DNA of 56,935 nucleotides from an uncultured Gammaproteobacteria bacterium (GCA_903928015.1 CAIYPF010000156.1:1-56935); one strand, 5' to 3'; counted from the first letter of the stretch, positions 27,628 through 37,937 are shown. Program-made: numbers and translations. Notes: generated by a model not told the origin, from the letters alone.

Positions 27628-27786
27628 GGGAGGGAGCGCGGCCGGCGGAGTGCCGTTCCAGCAAGGGTTCTTGCGGTCATTACACAGAAGGGTTGCAGAG
27701 GCGTCAACGCGCGATAGCGGCCGTGGCTGCGCCAGCCCTGTTAGCATGGGGCATAACTCTGCAAAACCCTCATCGAGAGGTGCTCC

Positions 27787-29169
27787 GTGAACGATATCCC
27801 CCAGGTCAATCCCGATCTCGCCGAACTGGAGCCCGAATGGCAACGCGGCTTCGCTTGGGTTGAGCGCGAACTCGGCGGGCGCGTCTGCAATCTGCAACGT
27901 CAGGGACGCTGGCGTCCCGCATGGTTTTTCGACGTCGAGAAAGACGGCGGGCTGCTGCCGATGTATTTCCGTGGCGATCGCGGCTGGGAGGAGGGCCAGC
28001 GCGTGGAATCTGTTCTGGACCACGAGTGGAACGTCTACCGCGTGATGGAAAAGCACGGCCTTCGCGTGCCCCACGTCTACGGCCTCTGCCCCGAGCCCAA
28101 GGGCCTGATCATGGAGCGCGTGCCGGGGCGCTTCAATCTGGGCACGGTGGAAGATCCGGACGAGCAGCGCAGCGTGCTTGAGCACTACATCGAGCTGATC
28201 GCGGAACTGCACCGCATTCCCATCGAGGACTTCGAGGCCTGGGGGCTCGAGCGCCCGAGCGGATCGCGCGGTCTCGCGCTCGGTGACTTCGACGCCTGGG
28301 TCGGGAACTTCCGCAAGGCCAAGCGCCGCCCCGAGCCGATGTGGGAATTCGCCGTCCAGTGGGTCTACCGCAACATTCCCGAGGGACGCTCCGAGATTTC
28401 CTGCCTGCAGGCCGACTCCGGGCAGTTCATGTTCGAGGACGGGCGCGTCACGGCGCTGATCGACATGGAGCTCGCCTATCTCGGTGACCCGCTCGCTGAT
28501 CTCGGGGGGCTCTTCAGCCGTGATCTGGGCGAGCCGCTGGGTAGCCTTGCGCACGCAATCCGCCACTACGCGAAGGTCTCGGGCCGCGAGGTGGATCTCG
28601 ACGTGGTGCGTTTCCACGCCCTGCGATTCAACCTCTGCACCTCGCTGGTGATGTCCCATTTCGTGGCGGGTGCGCAGCCCGGGGAAGACCACGCGATGTA
28701 CCAGGCCTGGTCGATCGTCTGGGGGCGCGCAGCGCTTGCCGGGATCGCAGAGCTGACAGGCGTGGAACTGCCTGCGCTGCCGGAGTATTCGCCGGCTCCC
28801 ACGCAGCGCGCGCCGGCCCTTGACGCCCTGGTGCACAAGCTCCGCGAATTGCGTGACGCCGCTCCCGACGAGGGCCGCCGTTACGAACTCGACCAGCCCT
28901 ATCGCATTGCGCTGGCGCTGCAGCGAGCCGATGCGCTCGGGCCTGCCTTCGATGCGATCGAGCGCGAGGAGATCGCAGCGTTGCTCGGGCATCGTGTGGA
29001 GGATCTGGCGCAGGCCAATGCCGAGCTCGAGCAGCTCGTGCTGGAGAGCGGGCCGGAGCGCGACGGGGAGTTTCTGCGGTTTTTCCTGCGGAGGATCCTG
29101 CGCGAACACGAGCTGCACCGGCCGGCGCTGCTGCAGTATTGCGACCGGGAGTTGCAGCCCTTCGAGTGA
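27787..29169 (+). CDS. APH-like phosphotransferase-family protein with altered catalytic loop
   Basis: 460 residues with the aminoglycoside/choline kinase-like fold over the first ~260 and an extra C-terminal helical region. The IDMELAYLGDPLADLG segment (metal Asp D226) is intact. The expected HGDxxxxN loop instead reads QADSGQFM (208-215). The base D210 is kept, while His and the metal-binding Asn are Gln and Met. I recall related proteins with a similar GQF loop, so this looks like a subfamily trait. The substrate is unknown and it may be a weak kinase or pseudokinase. The GTG start has GAGAGG upstream. The gene is divergent from the TonB operon. Confidence 0.78.
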   Translation: MNDIPQVNPDLAELEPEWQRGFAWVERELGGRVCNLQRQGRWRPAWFFDVEKDGGLLPMYFRGDRGWEEGQRVESVLDHEWNVYRVMEKHGLRVPHVYGLCPEPKGLIMERVPGRFNLGTVEDPDEQRSVLEHYIELIAELHRIPIEDFEAWGLERPSGSRGLALGDFDAWVGNFRKAKRRPEPMWEFAVQWVYRNIPEGRSEISCLQADSGQFMFEDGRVTALIDMELAYLGDPLADLGGLFSRDLGEPLGSLAHAIRHYAKVSGREVDLDVVRFHALRFNLCTSLVMSHFVAGAQPGEDHAMYQAWSIVWGRAALAGIAELTGVELPALPEYSPAPTQRAPALDALVHKLRELRDAAPDEGRRYELDQPYRIALALQRADALGPAFDAIEREEIAALLGHRVEDLAQANAELEQLVLESGPERDGEFLRFFLRRILREHELHRPALLQYCDRELQPFE

Positions 29170-29203
29170 GCTCCCCCGGGCGAGGCGTCGCGGCTGGCGG
29201 CCT

Positions 29204-29488
29204 TCAGGAGGCGACGTCAGCCGGCGGCGGGACGTAACCCTCGGCCTGCGTCACGGACTCGTTCGAGAAGAACTTCTCCATCTCTTCCTCGAGAAAGGCC
29301 CGAGCGTTGCGGTCCATCATGTTCAGGCGCCGCTCGTTGATCAGCAGCGTCTGGTGTGCGATCCACTCCTGCCAGGCCTGTCTGGAAACCGATTCGAAAA
29401 CCCGCTGACCGCGGGCGCCCGGAAACGGCGGTTGCGTGAGGCCTTCCATTTCACGCTGGTATTTGCGGCAGAAAACGTTACGGCTCAT
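29204..29488 (-). CDS. yggX: Oxidative damage protection / Fe(2+)-trafficking protein YggX
   Basis: 94 residues, the usual family length is about 90. The N-terminus [17 protein letters not shown] holds the conserved Cys. The middle segment [19 protein letters not shown] is diagnostic. YggX protects Fe-S clusters under oxidative stress and is often co-transcribed with mutY, whose product carries a [4Fe-4S] cluster. Here its ATG overlaps the mutY stop by 4 bp, the same arrangement. Confidence 0.95.
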   Translation of the reverse strand: MSRNVFCRKYQREMEGLTQPPFPGARGQRVFESVSRQAWQEWIAHQTLLINERRLNMMDRNARAFLEEEMEKFFSNESVTQAEGYVPPPADVAS

Positions 29489-30594
29489 GTGCGGGCTCCG
29501 GCGGGGCAGAGTGCGTCGATCAGTTTCTTCACGGGCGCGGCCAGTCCGAGCGCGCGCTGGCCCGGCTTGTACCACGCGAGCCTCTGGTCTTCCAGCACGT
29601 GGCGGCCAAGGCCAGGCACCCGGATGTGCACCGGGCTCACGTCGAGATGGAAGTGACTGAAGGTGTGGCGAAAGACCGTGCCGTGGTGGAGGCTGCCCGG
29701 CGCCTCGCCCGTGATGCGGTCGCAGGCGGTGGCGGGGTCTGCGCCGTGGTCGATTTCCGGGAAGCTCCACAGGCCGCCCCAGATGCCGGTTGCGGGGCGC
29801 TTTTCGAGGAGAAACTCGCCAGCGGGGTTGCGAACCACGAGCATCTGGCAGCGACGCTCGGGGAGCCGCCGTGACTGCTTGCGCGAGGGATAGAGCGTGG
29901 GCGTTCCCTCGGCCCGCGCCACGCAAGCCTCGGCCAGCGGACACAGCGCGCAGGCCGGGCGGCTGCGGGTGCAGAGTGTGGCTCCCAGGTCCATGATCGC
30001 TTGCGTGTAGTCTGCGCAGCGCTCGGCTGGCGTCAGTGCATCGGCAAGCGTCCAGAGACGTTCCAGAGTGGAACCGCGCGAGGTATCGCCGGCTATCGCG
30101 CAGAGCCGCGTCAGCACCCGCTTCACATTGCCGTCAAGGATCGGTGCACGCTCACCGCAGGCAATCGAGAGAATTGCTCCCGCGGTGGATTTGCCTATGC
30201 CCGGCAGTTCGCAGAGCGCGTCGGGCGTACGCGGGAAAACGCCTCCGTGCGCCTCGCAGACCTTGCGTGCTGCGCGGTGCAGATTGCGCGCCCGCGCGTA
30301 ATAGCCGAGCCCGGTCCAGTGATGCAGCACGTCGTCCTCGGGGGCATCAGCCAGAGTCTGCACGTCCGGGAACCTGGCCATGAAGCGATCGAAGTAGGGT
30401 ATGACCGTGTTCACCTGCGTCTGCTGCAGCATGATCTCCGACACCCACACCCGGTAAGGCGTGATCCCGCGTTGCCACGGGAGGTCGTGGCGGCCGTGGC
30501 GATCGAACCACGCGAGCAGACGCGTGGCGACGATGTTGGCAAGTGCTGCGTGAAGCGGCCCGGCAGCGGGCTCAGTGGCGTCTGAGGAAGTCAC
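29485..30594 (-). CDS. mutY: A/G-specific adenine glycosylase MutY
   Basis: 369 residues. The helix-hairpin-helix is [12 protein letters not shown] (130-141). The catalytic pair is E53 (SEIMLQQTQ) and D154 (LDGNVKR). The [4Fe-4S] ligands are C208, C215, C218 and C224 in the C-X6-C-X2-C-X5-C spacing. The C-terminal Nudix-like domain recognises 8-oxoG. The enzyme removes A mispaired with 8-oxoG. The GTG start overlaps the end of asmA by 23 bp, with GAAGGA upstream. It forms the asmA-mutY-yggX unit seen in Pseudomonas. Confidence 0.96.
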   Translation of the reverse strand: MTSSDATEPAAGPLHAALANIVATRLLAWFDRHGRHDLPWQRGITPYRVWVSEIMLQQTQVNTVIPYFDRFMARFPDVQTLADAPEDDVLHHWTGLGYYARARNLHRAARKVCEAHGGVFPRTPDALCELPGIGKSTAGAILSIACGERAPILDGNVKRVLTRLCAIAGDTSRGSTLERLWTLADALTPAERCADYTQAIMDLGATLCTRSRPACALCPLAEACVARAEGTPTLYPSRKQSRRLPERRCQMLVVRNPAGEFLLEKRPATGIWGGLWSFPEIDHGADPATACDRITGEAPGSLHHGTVFRHTFSHFHLDVSPVHIRVPGLGRHVLEDQRLAWYKPGQRALGLAAPVKKLIDALCPAGART

Positions 30595-32608
30595 CGAGTT
30601 TGTCCTTCAATTTGTCGCCAGCGATCTGCCGGGTGATGTCCAGCAGATCGTTCTTGTCGATGCCACACCAGTCGGCCGGGTCGGCGTCCAGCGAGCCTCT
30701 GCAGCGTATCGGCCATGTCACGCGCTGCATCCGCCGGTTCATGCGGCAGGCATGGTCGAGGGTTTCCATGTCGCCGGTGATGCGTGCATCGAGCCGTAGC
30801 GCGATCCTGCGTTGCCGGAGGTCGATGCTTCCCTCACCCTCCAGCGACATGTTTTGCGTCGTGGCCAACAGCCGTTGCAACTCGCCCACTCCCTTGCGGA
30901 AATCGACATTGGCATCCAAAGCGCGCAGACGTGTGAGTGGCTCGAAGCGGCGTTCGAGCGCTTCGCCGTTCAGAGCGGCCGCGGCCTTGCAGACAGACTG
31001 CTCTGCGCTGATTCCGTGCAACACCGGTTTCTCGATGTGCAGCCTGATCGGGCCATCGAGGGAGGCGATCCATTGCTCGCGTGAGAGCCCCCTGGCCTGC
31101 AGGTTCGCGCTCGCATTCAGTGCGCCGTCGAGCACCTCGACGCCCCGCGTGGCGGCCAGCAACCGGTGCGCGTCCACCCCGTCCAGTTCCGCGTCGATGC
31201 GAAGGCCGCCTTCGCGTTCCATGTCCAGACTTCCGGCAGCGTGCAGCTTGCCCCCGTAGAGCTGTGACACCACATCGTCCAGCCGTATCGATCCGGGCAG
31301 CAGCGTTACTGTGGATTCCACTGACTGCAGCGCCATGCCGGCGGATTTCAGCTCGCCGATACTCGCGCGCAGCTGGGCCGTGAATTCCTTGCGTGTTGCG
31401 GAAGATGATCCGGATGCAGGCTGCATCTCATCCGGCTCGTCGGGCGGTATCAGTTCCGGCGGCAGGATGTAATCGAGGTCGATCAACGGACTGTTCAGGG
31501 TGGCTTCCATCCGCTGCGACCCGCCAGGCGTCCAGCGGAGTTCGCCTCCGAGCGCCAGCGTGCCGGCCAGCAGGTCCAGCGCAGTCAGTTGCAGCGAGCC
31601 CTGGCGCCAGAGGAAATCCGTGCGTAGCTGCACCGAGGTCAGGATGTCGGGGTTGATGGGGTGCGGGATGTCGATGCCGTTGGTGCCCGCGAGACCCAGT
31701 ACATCGAGCCGGCGTGCGTCGATGCGGCCGGTGAGTTCAGCGGCTTGCCAGTCGGCGTCGAGCGAGATGCTTGCATCCACGTCCTCCCCCGACAGTGTTC
31801 CCTCGGGCAGTGACACACGATGGGTGGCGGTGTCTGCCTGCACGAGGGGCAAGCTGACGCGGATTGGATGGCCGCCCGTCGGAGAGAGATCGATGTCGGT
31901 GCCTCTCAGCTCCAGTTTCTGCTCTGCCCGATTCACGCTGATCTGCGAGCGCAGCCCGATGCCTAGCGCTCTGGCGTTCTCGCCCGGCTGTGTTTCGATG
32001 GAGCCCTCGAGCGACAGCAGGGAGGCTTGGTCGCCGGATTCGGGCCGGTCGATCCGCAGTGTCCCGAGCCTTGCCTCATAGCGCTTGCCGGAGGTGGCGT
32101 CCTGGAACCCGATCAGGGCGTCTTCGATGCGCAACTCGCGGATGTCCACATCGCGTGCGGGTGCGTCCCTGGCAGCGTCAGTTGCAGCGGAGTCTGGCTG
32201 CGCCGCGCTGCGCAGAAGATTCTGCCAATTGCCGCGGCCTTGTGCGTCCCGTTGCAGTTCCAGCCGAGGGCTCGCGATGCGCAGCTGTTCGCAGACCAGC
32301 TTGCCTCGGAGCAACGGCAGCAGGCTGATGCCGAGGCGCAAGCTCTTTGCCGATGCCAGCATCTGCCCCGAACCTGCGGGAGCCTCAAGCCGAAGCCCTT
32401 CGAGGGTGATGCCGGGTCGGGGAAGCAGCTCGACCGACATGTTGCCGTCGATGCGCAGGCGTGCATCGGCGATGGCCTCGACCCGCTCCGTGAGCGCGGC
32501 GCGTATGCGGTCTTCATCGGCAGCAAGGAAAACCAGCACACCGAGGCCGGCGATGATCGCCAGCACCGTTGCGACTGCAATACCCAGCCATCTGATCGGA
32601 GTGCCCAC
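30572..32608 (-). CDS. asmA: AsmA family protein
   Basis: About 678 residues if translation starts at the GTG at 32608, directly before the single N-terminal helix (WLGIAVATVLAIIAGLGVLV). The remainder is a large beta-rich AsmA region (IDGNMSVELLPRPGITLEGL near the start, LRLDARITGD near the end). AsmA-like proteins span the periplasm and are linked to lipid transport and outer-membrane assembly. An upstream in-frame start would run past the hisB promoter region and is less likely, but the exact start is uncertain. It is divergent from hisB, with 193 bp between them. Confidence 0.88.
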   Translation of the reverse strand: MGTPIRWLGIAVATVLAIIAGLGVLVFLAADEDRIRAALTERVEAIADARLRIDGNMSVELLPRPGITLEGLRLEAPAGSGQMLASAKSLRLGISLLPLLRGKLVCEQLRIASPRLELQRDAQGRGNWQNLLRSAAQPDSAATDAARDAPARDVDIRELRIEDALIGFQDATSGKRYEARLGTLRIDRPESGDQASLLSLEGSIETQPGENARALGIGLRSQISVNRAEQKLELRGTDIDLSPTGGHPIRVSLPLVQADTATHRVSLPEGTLSGEDVDASISLDADWQAAELTGRIDARRLDVLGLAGTNGIDIPHPINPDILTSVQLRTDFLWRQGSLQLTALDLLAGTLALGGELRWTPGGSQRMEATLNSPLIDLDYILPPELIPPDEPDEMQPASGSSSATRKEFTAQLRASIGELKSAGMALQSVESTVTLLPGSIRLDDVVSQLYGGKLHAAGSLDMEREGGLRIDAELDGVDAHRLLAATRGVEVLDGALNASANLQARGLSREQWIASLDGPIRLHIEKPVLHGISAEQSVCKAAAALNGEALERRFEPLTRLRALDANVDFRKGVGELQRLLATTQNMSLEGEGSIDLRQRRIALRLDARITGDMETLDHACRMNRRMQRVTWPIRCRGSLDADPADWCGIDKNDLLDITRQIAGDKLKDKLGDFLRRH

Positions 32609-32752
32609 GGAAGTATCCAGTGCTGCTCGGGCAGGGCGATGGTAACGGAATAACGTCGTGCGGTAGGCGGTCGAAGAGAAGACTCCGGATGCCTTTGGCC
32701 GCTGCGACAGTAATGCCTGCTTTCGCGCGCCATGGCGCTCTGCCGGCGCGGC

Positions 32753-32758
32753 TATACT
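32753..32758 (+). promoter_or_regulatory. Possible -10 box of hisBHAF
   Basis: TATACT lies 43 bp before the hisB ATG. No clear -35 element is seen at the usual distance, so confidence is low. Confidence 0.4.
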
Positions 32759-32801
32759 TCCGGCCTTCCCGGGTTCTTGCCCCCTCCGAGGCGCCAAACG
32801 C

Positions 32802-33395
32802 ATGGCAGAGCGAATCGCCGACGTCTCCCGCAACACGCTGGAAACCCAGATCCGCGTGCGGGTCAATCTCGATGGTACGGGTCGGGCGCAGCTCGCCACC
32901 GGCATTCCCTTCCTTGACCACATGCTCGACCAGGTCGCCCGTCACGGGCTGGTAGATCTGGACATCGAAGCAAAGGGCGATCTCCACATCGACGCGCACC
33001 ACACGGTCGAGGACATCGGCATCACGCTGGGGCAGGCGATTGCCCGGGCACTGGGCGACAAGGCGGGCCTCGTGCGTTACGGGCATGCCTACGTGCCGCT
33101 CGACGAGGCGTTGTCACGCGTGGTGGTCGACCTTTCCGGCAGGCCGGGCCTCGAGTTCCACGTTCCTTTCGTGCGCGCCATGATCGGGGAGTTCGACGTC
33201 GACCTCTTCCACGAGTTCTTCCAGGGTCTCGTGAACCACGCCATGCTCACGCTGCACATCGACAACCTGCGTGGCCAGAATGCCCACCACCAGGCCGAGA
33301 CAGTATTCAAGGCTTTCGGCCGTGCACTGCGCATGGCCGTAGCGGTTGATGCTCGCCAGTCCGGCGCGATGCCCTCGACCAAAGGCTCGCTCTGA
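32802..33395 (+). CDS. hisB: Imidazoleglycerol-phosphate dehydratase
   Basis: 197 residues, the monofunctional form without the histidinol-phosphatase domain of E. coli HisB. Metal-binding motifs are [24 protein letters not shown] and [15 protein letters not shown]. It catalyses step 6 of histidine synthesis, dehydrating imidazoleglycerol phosphate with Mn. It is the first gene of hisB-hisH-hisA-hisF. hisE and hisI are 12 kb away at 47976-48729; hisG, hisD and hisC are not in the window. Confidence 0.97.
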   Translation: MAERIADVSRNTLETQIRVRVNLDGTGRAQLATGIPFLDHMLDQVARHGLVDLDIEAKGDLHIDAHHTVEDIGITLGQAIARALGDKAGLVRYGHAYVPLDEALSRVVVDLSGRPGLEFHVPFVRAMIGEFDVDLFHEFFQGLVNHAMLTLHIDNLRGQNAHHQAETVFKAFGRALRMAVAVDARQSGAMPSTKGSL

Positions 33396-33408
33396 GCGCA
33401 TTTCCAGC

Positions 33409-34056
33409 ATGAGCCAGCGCATCGCGGTCGTTGATTACGGCATGGGCAACCTGCACTCGGTGGCCAAGGCCCTCGCGCATGTCGCCCCCGAAGCAGACAT
33501 CATGGTGAGCGATGATCCCGCCGTGGTCGGCGCGGCCGATCGGGTGGTCTTTCCCGGTGTTGGCGCGATCCGCGACTGCATGGGCGAGATGCACCGGCGC
33601 GGCCTCGGCCCGGTCCTGCGGACCGCGGCATCCTCGGGCCGCCCCATGCTCGCCATCTGTGTCGGCCTGCAGGCCCTGATGGAGCACAGCGAAGAAAACG
33701 CCGGCGTGGACTGTCTCGGCATCCTGCCCGGACGGGTGCGCAGATTCCCCGACGGCATGCAGGACGAGGACGGAAACACGCTCAAGGTCCCGCACATGGG
33801 CTGGAGCCGGGTGGCGCAGCAGCCACACCCGCTATGGGCGGGAATCCCCGATGGCGAGCGCTTCTACTTCGTGCACAGCTACTACGTCGATCCGGCAGCG
33901 CGCTCGCACGTCGCGGGGAGTTGCGAATACGGGCTCGAGTTTGCCGCCGCGCTCGCGCGCGAGGCACTGTTCGCGGTGCAGTTTCACCCCGAGAAAAGTC
34001 ATAGCGCAGGCCTGCGGCTGCTGCGCAATTTCTGCAACTGGGACGGCCGATGCTGA
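33409..34056 (+). CDS. hisH: Imidazole glycerol phosphate synthase, glutaminase subunit
   Basis: 215 residues of class I glutamine amidotransferase type. The nucleophile is C84 ([10 protein letters not shown]), and the His/Glu of the triad are in [11 protein letters not shown]. It hydrolyses glutamine and passes ammonia to HisF. The ATG at 33409 is 13 bp after the hisB stop. Its end overlaps the hisA start by 7 bp. Confidence 0.97.
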   Translation: MSQRIAVVDYGMGNLHSVAKALAHVAPEADIMVSDDPAVVGAADRVVFPGVGAIRDCMGEMHRRGLGPVLRTAASSGRPMLAICVGLQALMEHSEENAGVDCLGILPGRVRRFPDGMQDEDGNTLKVPHMGWSRVAQQPHPLWAGIPDGERFYFVHSYYVDPAARSHVAGSCEYGLEFAAALAREALFAVQFHPEKSHSAGLRLLRNFCNWDGRC

Positions 34057-34790
34057 TCATTCCCGCCATCGATCTCAAGGACGGCGCCTGCGTGCGCCTG
34101 CGTCAGGGCCGCATGGAGGACGCCACCGTTTTCGGCAACGACCCCCTCGCCATGGCCACTCGCTGGGTAGAGGAGGGAGCGCGACGGCTGCACCTCGTTG
34201 ACCTGAACGGCGCCTTCGCCGGCGAACCCGTCAATGCCGCTGCCGTGCGCGCCATCACCCGGGCATTCCCGGAACTGCCAGTCCAGATCGGTGGTGGCAT
34301 CCGCAGTCGTGACATCGCTGCCCGTTATCTCGATATGGGCGTTCGCTGGGTCATCATCGGCACGCAGGCGGTGAAGGATCCCGATTTCGTGGCGGGGCTT
34401 TGCGCGGAATTCCCCGGGCACGTGATCGTGGGTATCGATGCGAAGGACGGACTCGTCGCCACCGAGGGCTGGGCCGAGGTGTCATCGGTACGCGCGGTCG
34501 ATCTCGCACGGCAGTTCCGCGCGGCCGGCGTGAGCGCCATCGTCTATACCGATATCGCGCGCGACGGCATGCTCTCGGGTGTGAACCTCGAGGCTACCCG
34601 CGAGCTTGCCGAGCAGGGAGGCATACCGGTCATCGCCTCCGGAGGTGTGGCCACTATCGCCGACGTCCAGGCCCTTCTGAGGTGCAGGGACAGCGGCATC
34701 TGCGGCGCCATCACCGGGCGTGCCATCTACGAAGGCACGCTGGATCTGGGGGCTGCCCAGGCCTGTTGCGATCAGGCGGCTGGAGGCTGA
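34050..34790 (+). CDS. hisA: ProFAR isomerase HisA
   Basis: 246 residues with a (beta/alpha)8 barrel. Catalytic Asp residues are D8 ([10 protein letters not shown]) and the Asp in [12 protein letters not shown]. It isomerises ProFAR to PRFAR, the substrate of HisF/HisH. The paired phosphate-binding motifs GGGIRS and SGGVAT match the family. It overlaps hisH by 7 bp, and hisF starts 1 bp after its stop. Confidence 0.97.
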   Translation: MLIIPAIDLKDGACVRLRQGRMEDATVFGNDPLAMATRWVEEGARRLHLVDLNGAFAGEPVNAAAVRAITRAFPELPVQIGGGIRSRDIAARYLDMGVRWVIIGTQAVKDPDFVAGLCAEFPGHVIVGIDAKDGLVATEGWAEVSSVRAVDLARQFRAAGVSAIVYTDIARDGMLSGVNLEATRELAEQGGIPVIASGGVATIADVQALLRCRDSGICGAITGRAIYEGTLDLGAAQACCDQAAGG

Positions 34791-34791
34791 G

Positions 34792-35565
34792 ATGGGTCTC
34801 GCCAAGCGGATCATCCCCTGCCTCGACGTCGACAAGGGGCGCGTTGTGAAGGGCGTGCGTTTCCTCGACATACGGGATGCGGGGGATCCGGTTGAGATCG
34901 CGCGGCGCTACAACGAGCAGGGCGCCGACGAGATCACTTTTCTCGACATCACCGCGAGCCACGAGGGCCGGGACACCACGCTGCGCACGGTCGAGCGGAT
35001 GGCGAGCGAGGTGTTCATCCCCCTCACGGTGGGCGGGGGTGTGCGCGAGCTCGCGGACATCCGTAACCTGCTCAACGCCGGTGCCGACAAGGTCTCGATC
35101 AACAGCGCGGCCATCCACCGCCCCGAATTCGTCCGCGAGGCCGCCGAGCGCTTCGGCACCCAGTGCATCGTGCTTGCCATCGACGCCAAGCGTGTCAGCG
35201 CTCCGGGTGAGCCACTGCGATGGGAGATCTTCACGCACGGCGGCCGTCGGGGTACCGGTATCGACGCCCTCGACTGGGCGGAGCGGATGGTGGCATACGG
35301 TGCGGGCGAGATTCTGCTGACCAGCATGGACCGGGACGGTACGCGCGACGGCTTCGACATCCCCCTGACGAGGGCGGTAAGCGAGCGGGTAACGGTTCCG
35401 GTGATCGCCTCAGGGGGCGTGGGTACGTTGCAGCATCTGGTGGACGGCGTACTGGACGGCCATGCTGACGCTGTTCTGGCGGCCAGCATCTTTCATTTCG
35501 GAGAGCATACCGTCGGCGAGGCCAAGGCCTGCATGGCCGCGGCGGGGATAGAGGTCAGGCTGTAG
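34792..35565 (+). CDS. hisF: Imidazole glycerol phosphate synthase, cyclase subunit
   Basis: 257 residues, homologous barrel to HisA. The start is [16 protein letters not shown], with catalytic D11 or its equivalent in CLDVDKG and the second Asp in VLAIDAKRV. It uses ammonia from HisH to form imidazole glycerol phosphate and AICAR. It is the last gene of the operon, converging on the DUF6316 gene with only 15 bp between stops and no clear terminator. Confidence 0.97.
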   Translation: MGLAKRIIPCLDVDKGRVVKGVRFLDIRDAGDPVEIARRYNEQGADEITFLDITASHEGRDTTLRTVERMASEVFIPLTVGGGVRELADIRNLLNAGADKVSINSAAIHRPEFVREAAERFGTQCIVLAIDAKRVSAPGEPLRWEIFTHGGRRGTGIDALDWAERMVAYGAGEILLTSMDRDGTRDGFDIPLTRAVSERVTVPVIASGGVGTLQHLVDGVLDGHADAVLAASIFHFGEHTVGEAKACMAAAGIEVRL

Positions 35566-35580
35566 GCGAAAGCCCCGATA

Positions 35581-35805
35581 TCAGTCGTGGCTGAGATTGG
35601 AGTAGAAGCTGGACAGTACCCGTGGCTCTGCGAGCTGGACGAAATCGATGAAGTCGTGAAGGCCTTTCTGGGCGTCGTACTTCGATTCGAAGGGCCCGAT
35701 GGACGCGCCTTCGCGGGTAGCGAAATACCAGGCGCTGTTCACGGCAAAAAAGCGATCAGTCCGCATCGGGACCGCGCCTAGTTCTCCGTTACGCCTGTCA
35801 GACAT
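35581..35805 (-). CDS. DUF6316 small protein
   Basis: 74 residues from the ATG at 35805. The core RTDRFFAVNSAWYFATREGASIGPF is typical of DUF6316, a small family of unknown function in Pseudomonadales and related orders. No signal peptide or membrane helix is seen. An upstream in-frame ATG would add 26 residues but lacks family support. The upstream gene on the same strand, ctpA, ends 143 bp before it, so linkage is possible but unproven. Confidence 0.8.
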   Translation of the reverse strand: MSDRRNGELGAVPMRTDRFFAVNSAWYFATREGASIGPFESKYDAQKGLHDFIDFVQLAEPRVLSSFYSNLSHD

Positions 35806-35948
35806 CGTGATCTCTACCCGGGCGGTTTGCATGAACGTGTACCGCACTGCATTGTCGTGGTGCATCGGAGTGTATACCAGCACCGATTACGTGCCCAAAG
35901 AATCTACCGGCCTGCACTCGTTTGTCAATTATTCCCTGCACTGACCAC

Positions 35949-37355
35949 TCAGGCGTCGGCCGGTAACGCCTGCGTCACAGCCTTCTGTTTGGCGCCGAGC
36001 ACCATGGCACGCAGGAGGTTCAGGGCCTCGTAGAGCTGGTAATCCTGCTCGCGAAGGTTGTCTGACTTGGCTCCCGCTCGCTGCTTGCTGCCGTTCTCGG
36101 TCTTGCCGTTGCCGTTGCTCAGGTGTCCGTCCAGATCGGCCTCCGTCACCATCGGTCCGGGTTTCACGGGGGTTAGCGTAGCCCTTTCGATCACGATGTC
36201 CGGCTTGATGCCCTGAGCCTGGATGGAGCGGCCTGATGGCGTGAAATAGCGCGCCGTCGTCAGTTTGATGGCGCGGTCTTCGGCCAGCGGCAGAACCGTC
36301 TGTACCGAGCCCTTGCCGAAGCTGTCCGTGCCCACCACGACCGCACGCTTGTGGTCCTGCAGCGCGCCCGCAACGATCTCGCTCGCGGAGGCGGTGCCGC
36401 CGTTGATCAGCACCACCACCGGTACGCCTTCGAACAGGTCCCCGGGTTTGGCGCTGAAGCGGGCGCTGGCGTTCTCGATGCGGCCCTTGGTGTAGACGAC
36501 CAGCCCTTCGTTCAGGAAGGCGTCTGCGACCTCAACCGAGGCTTGCAACACGCCGCCGGGGTTGTTGCGGAGGTCGAGTACCAGCCCTGCAACCGGGCCT
36601 TTGTTGTCGGCCTTCAGCGCGTCCAGCGCTTTCACGAAATCCTTGCCGGTCTCGCTCTGGAACTGTGCGATGCGCATGTAGCCCAGCCCCGGATCGAGGA
36701 TGCGCTGCCTGACGCTGCGGACGCGGATCACGTCCCGCACCAGCGTGACGTCGAAAGGTCCCTGTGTCCCCTCGCGCACAACGGTGAGGACGATTTTCGA
36801 GCCCTTGTCGCCGCGCATCATGTCGACGGTCTGGTTAAGGCCCATGCCTTTAACGGATTTGCCGTCGATCTTGATGATGATGTCGCCGCTTTCCATGCCG
36901 GCGGCCTTGGCCGGAGTGTCGTCGATGGGTGTGATGACCCGAACGAATCCGTCCTGCTCCGCGCCCACTTCGAGGCCCACGCCGCCGAATTCGCCCGAGG
37001 TGCTCTCGCGCAGCTCCGTGAAGGACTCCTTGTCGAGGTATGCGGAGTGCGGGTCCAGCCCGTTCAGCATGCCTTTGATCGCGTTCTCGAGCAGCGTGCG
37101 GTCGTCGACCTTCTCGACATAGGCCGAGCGGATCTGGTTGAAGACCTCGGCAAAGATCCTGAGGTCCTGCAGAGGCAGTACGCCCTCCGGAGGCTCCGTG
37201 GCTGCGGCCGTGTTTGCAGGCGCGGGCGTGGCGGCGGGTTCCTCGGCGAAGGCGAAGTGCGAGATGCCCAAGGCCACTGCCAGAGCGAGCCTCGCGAATG
37301 CATGGGAGCGTGGGCGTTTTCCGGTCGTGTGGGCAGGCATGTGGGGATGGCTCAC
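35949..37355 (-). CDS. ctpA: Carboxy-terminal processing protease (S41)
   Basis: 468 residues. A signal peptide (~15-37, ending HFAFA) is followed by a PDZ domain at ~125-195 and the S41 protease domain. The Ser/Lys dyad is S323 (GGTASASEI) and K348 (SFGKGS), 25 residues apart as in other CtpA/CtpB proteins. It cleaves periplasmic proteins at their C-termini; in Pseudomonas CtpA degrades cell-wall hydrolases. The usual upstream partners gpmI and envC are not here; the gene is instead directly divergent from the rhodanese operon. Confidence 0.95.
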   Translation of the reverse strand: MSHPHMPAHTTGKRPRSHAFARLALAVALGISHFAFAEEPAATPAPANTAAATEPPEGVLPLQDLRIFAEVFNQIRSAYVEKVDDRTLLENAIKGMLNGLDPHSAYLDKESFTELRESTSGEFGGVGLEVGAEQDGFVRVITPIDDTPAKAAGMESGDIIIKIDGKSVKGMGLNQTVDMMRGDKGSKIVLTVVREGTQGPFDVTLVRDVIRVRSVRQRILDPGLGYMRIAQFQSETGKDFVKALDALKADNKGPVAGLVLDLRNNPGGVLQASVEVADAFLNEGLVVYTKGRIENASARFSAKPGDLFEGVPVVVLINGGTASASEIVAGALQDHKRAVVVGTDSFGKGSVQTVLPLAEDRAIKLTTARYFTPSGRSIQAQGIKPDIVIERATLTPVKPGPMVTEADLDGHLSNGNGKTENGSKQRAGAKSDNLREQDYQLYEALNLLRAMVLGAKQKAVTQALPADA

Positions 37356-37428
37356 GCGGGTGCCGCGCTGTCAGAAGTGATGATGGCCGCAGTTTGCATC
37401 AAGGCCGGGGTGGGCACCAGCGGCCCGA

Positions 37429-37457
37429 TTGGTCAGCCCCGGGGGCGCGTGTATACT
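37429..37457 (+). promoter_or_regulatory. Sigma-70-type promoter of rhodanese-grxC-secB
   Basis: TTGGTC (37429-37434), a 17-bp spacer and TATACT (37452-37457). This gives a 5' leader of about 55 bases before the rhodanese ATG. Confidence 0.6.
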
Positions 37458-37519
37458 CGCGGCCTTTCGCGCGGAGCGCCACCACCGGCGTGTTCCTGCA
37501 GCTGTTCCGGGTGCCCTGC

Positions 37520-37936
37520 ATGGAGCTTTTCGTCCAGTTCGTCGTGCTCAAGTGGTATCTCTTTACCGCCGCAGCGGCGTTGATCGCCATGCTGCTGGTG
37601 CACGAGAACCGCCGTGGCGCTCCCGCTGTTTCCCCTGTCCAGCTCTCGTCCATGGTCAACCGAGACGACGCCGTGGTCCTCGACCTGCGTGACGCCAACG
37701 AGTACCGCGCAGGTCATATCGTCGACAGCGTCCACATGCCCTTCGGCAAGCTCTCCGAACGCATAGCCGAGCTGGAACGCTACCGCGATCGACCGGTGAT
37801 CGTTGTCTGCAAGATGGGCCACCACTCGGGGGCCGTAGCAAAGACGCTCAAGGAAAAAGGCTTCGCGCAGGTCTACCGGCTGGGCGGCGGCATGCTCGAG
37901 TGGCAGTCTGCGCAGCTGCCGCTTGTCAGGGGCTGA
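37520..37936 (+). CDS. Membrane-anchored rhodanese (YibN-like)
   Basis: 138 residues. One N-terminal helix (~9-27) precedes a rhodanese domain with LDLRDANEYRAGHI and the active-site loop CKMGHHSG (C97). It may transfer sulfane sulfur at the membrane; its physiological partner is unknown. The gene order rhodanese-grxC-secB is shared with E. coli yibN-grxC-secB. Its stop is 1 bp before the grxC GTG start. Confidence 0.92.
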   Translation: MELFVQFVVLKWYLFTAAAALIAMLLVHENRRGAPAVSPVQLSSMVNRDDAVVLDLRDANEYRAGHIVDSVHMPFGKLSERIAELERYRDRPVIVVCKMGHHSGAVAKTLKEKGFAQVYRLGGGMLEWQSAQLPLVRG

Positions 37937-37937
37937 C

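Noticed and set aside
32722-32741. Decayed REP copy upstream of hisB
   Set aside because: CGCGCGCCATGGCGC resembles the REP stem but lacks the GTAGGA head and ordered arms; not counted.
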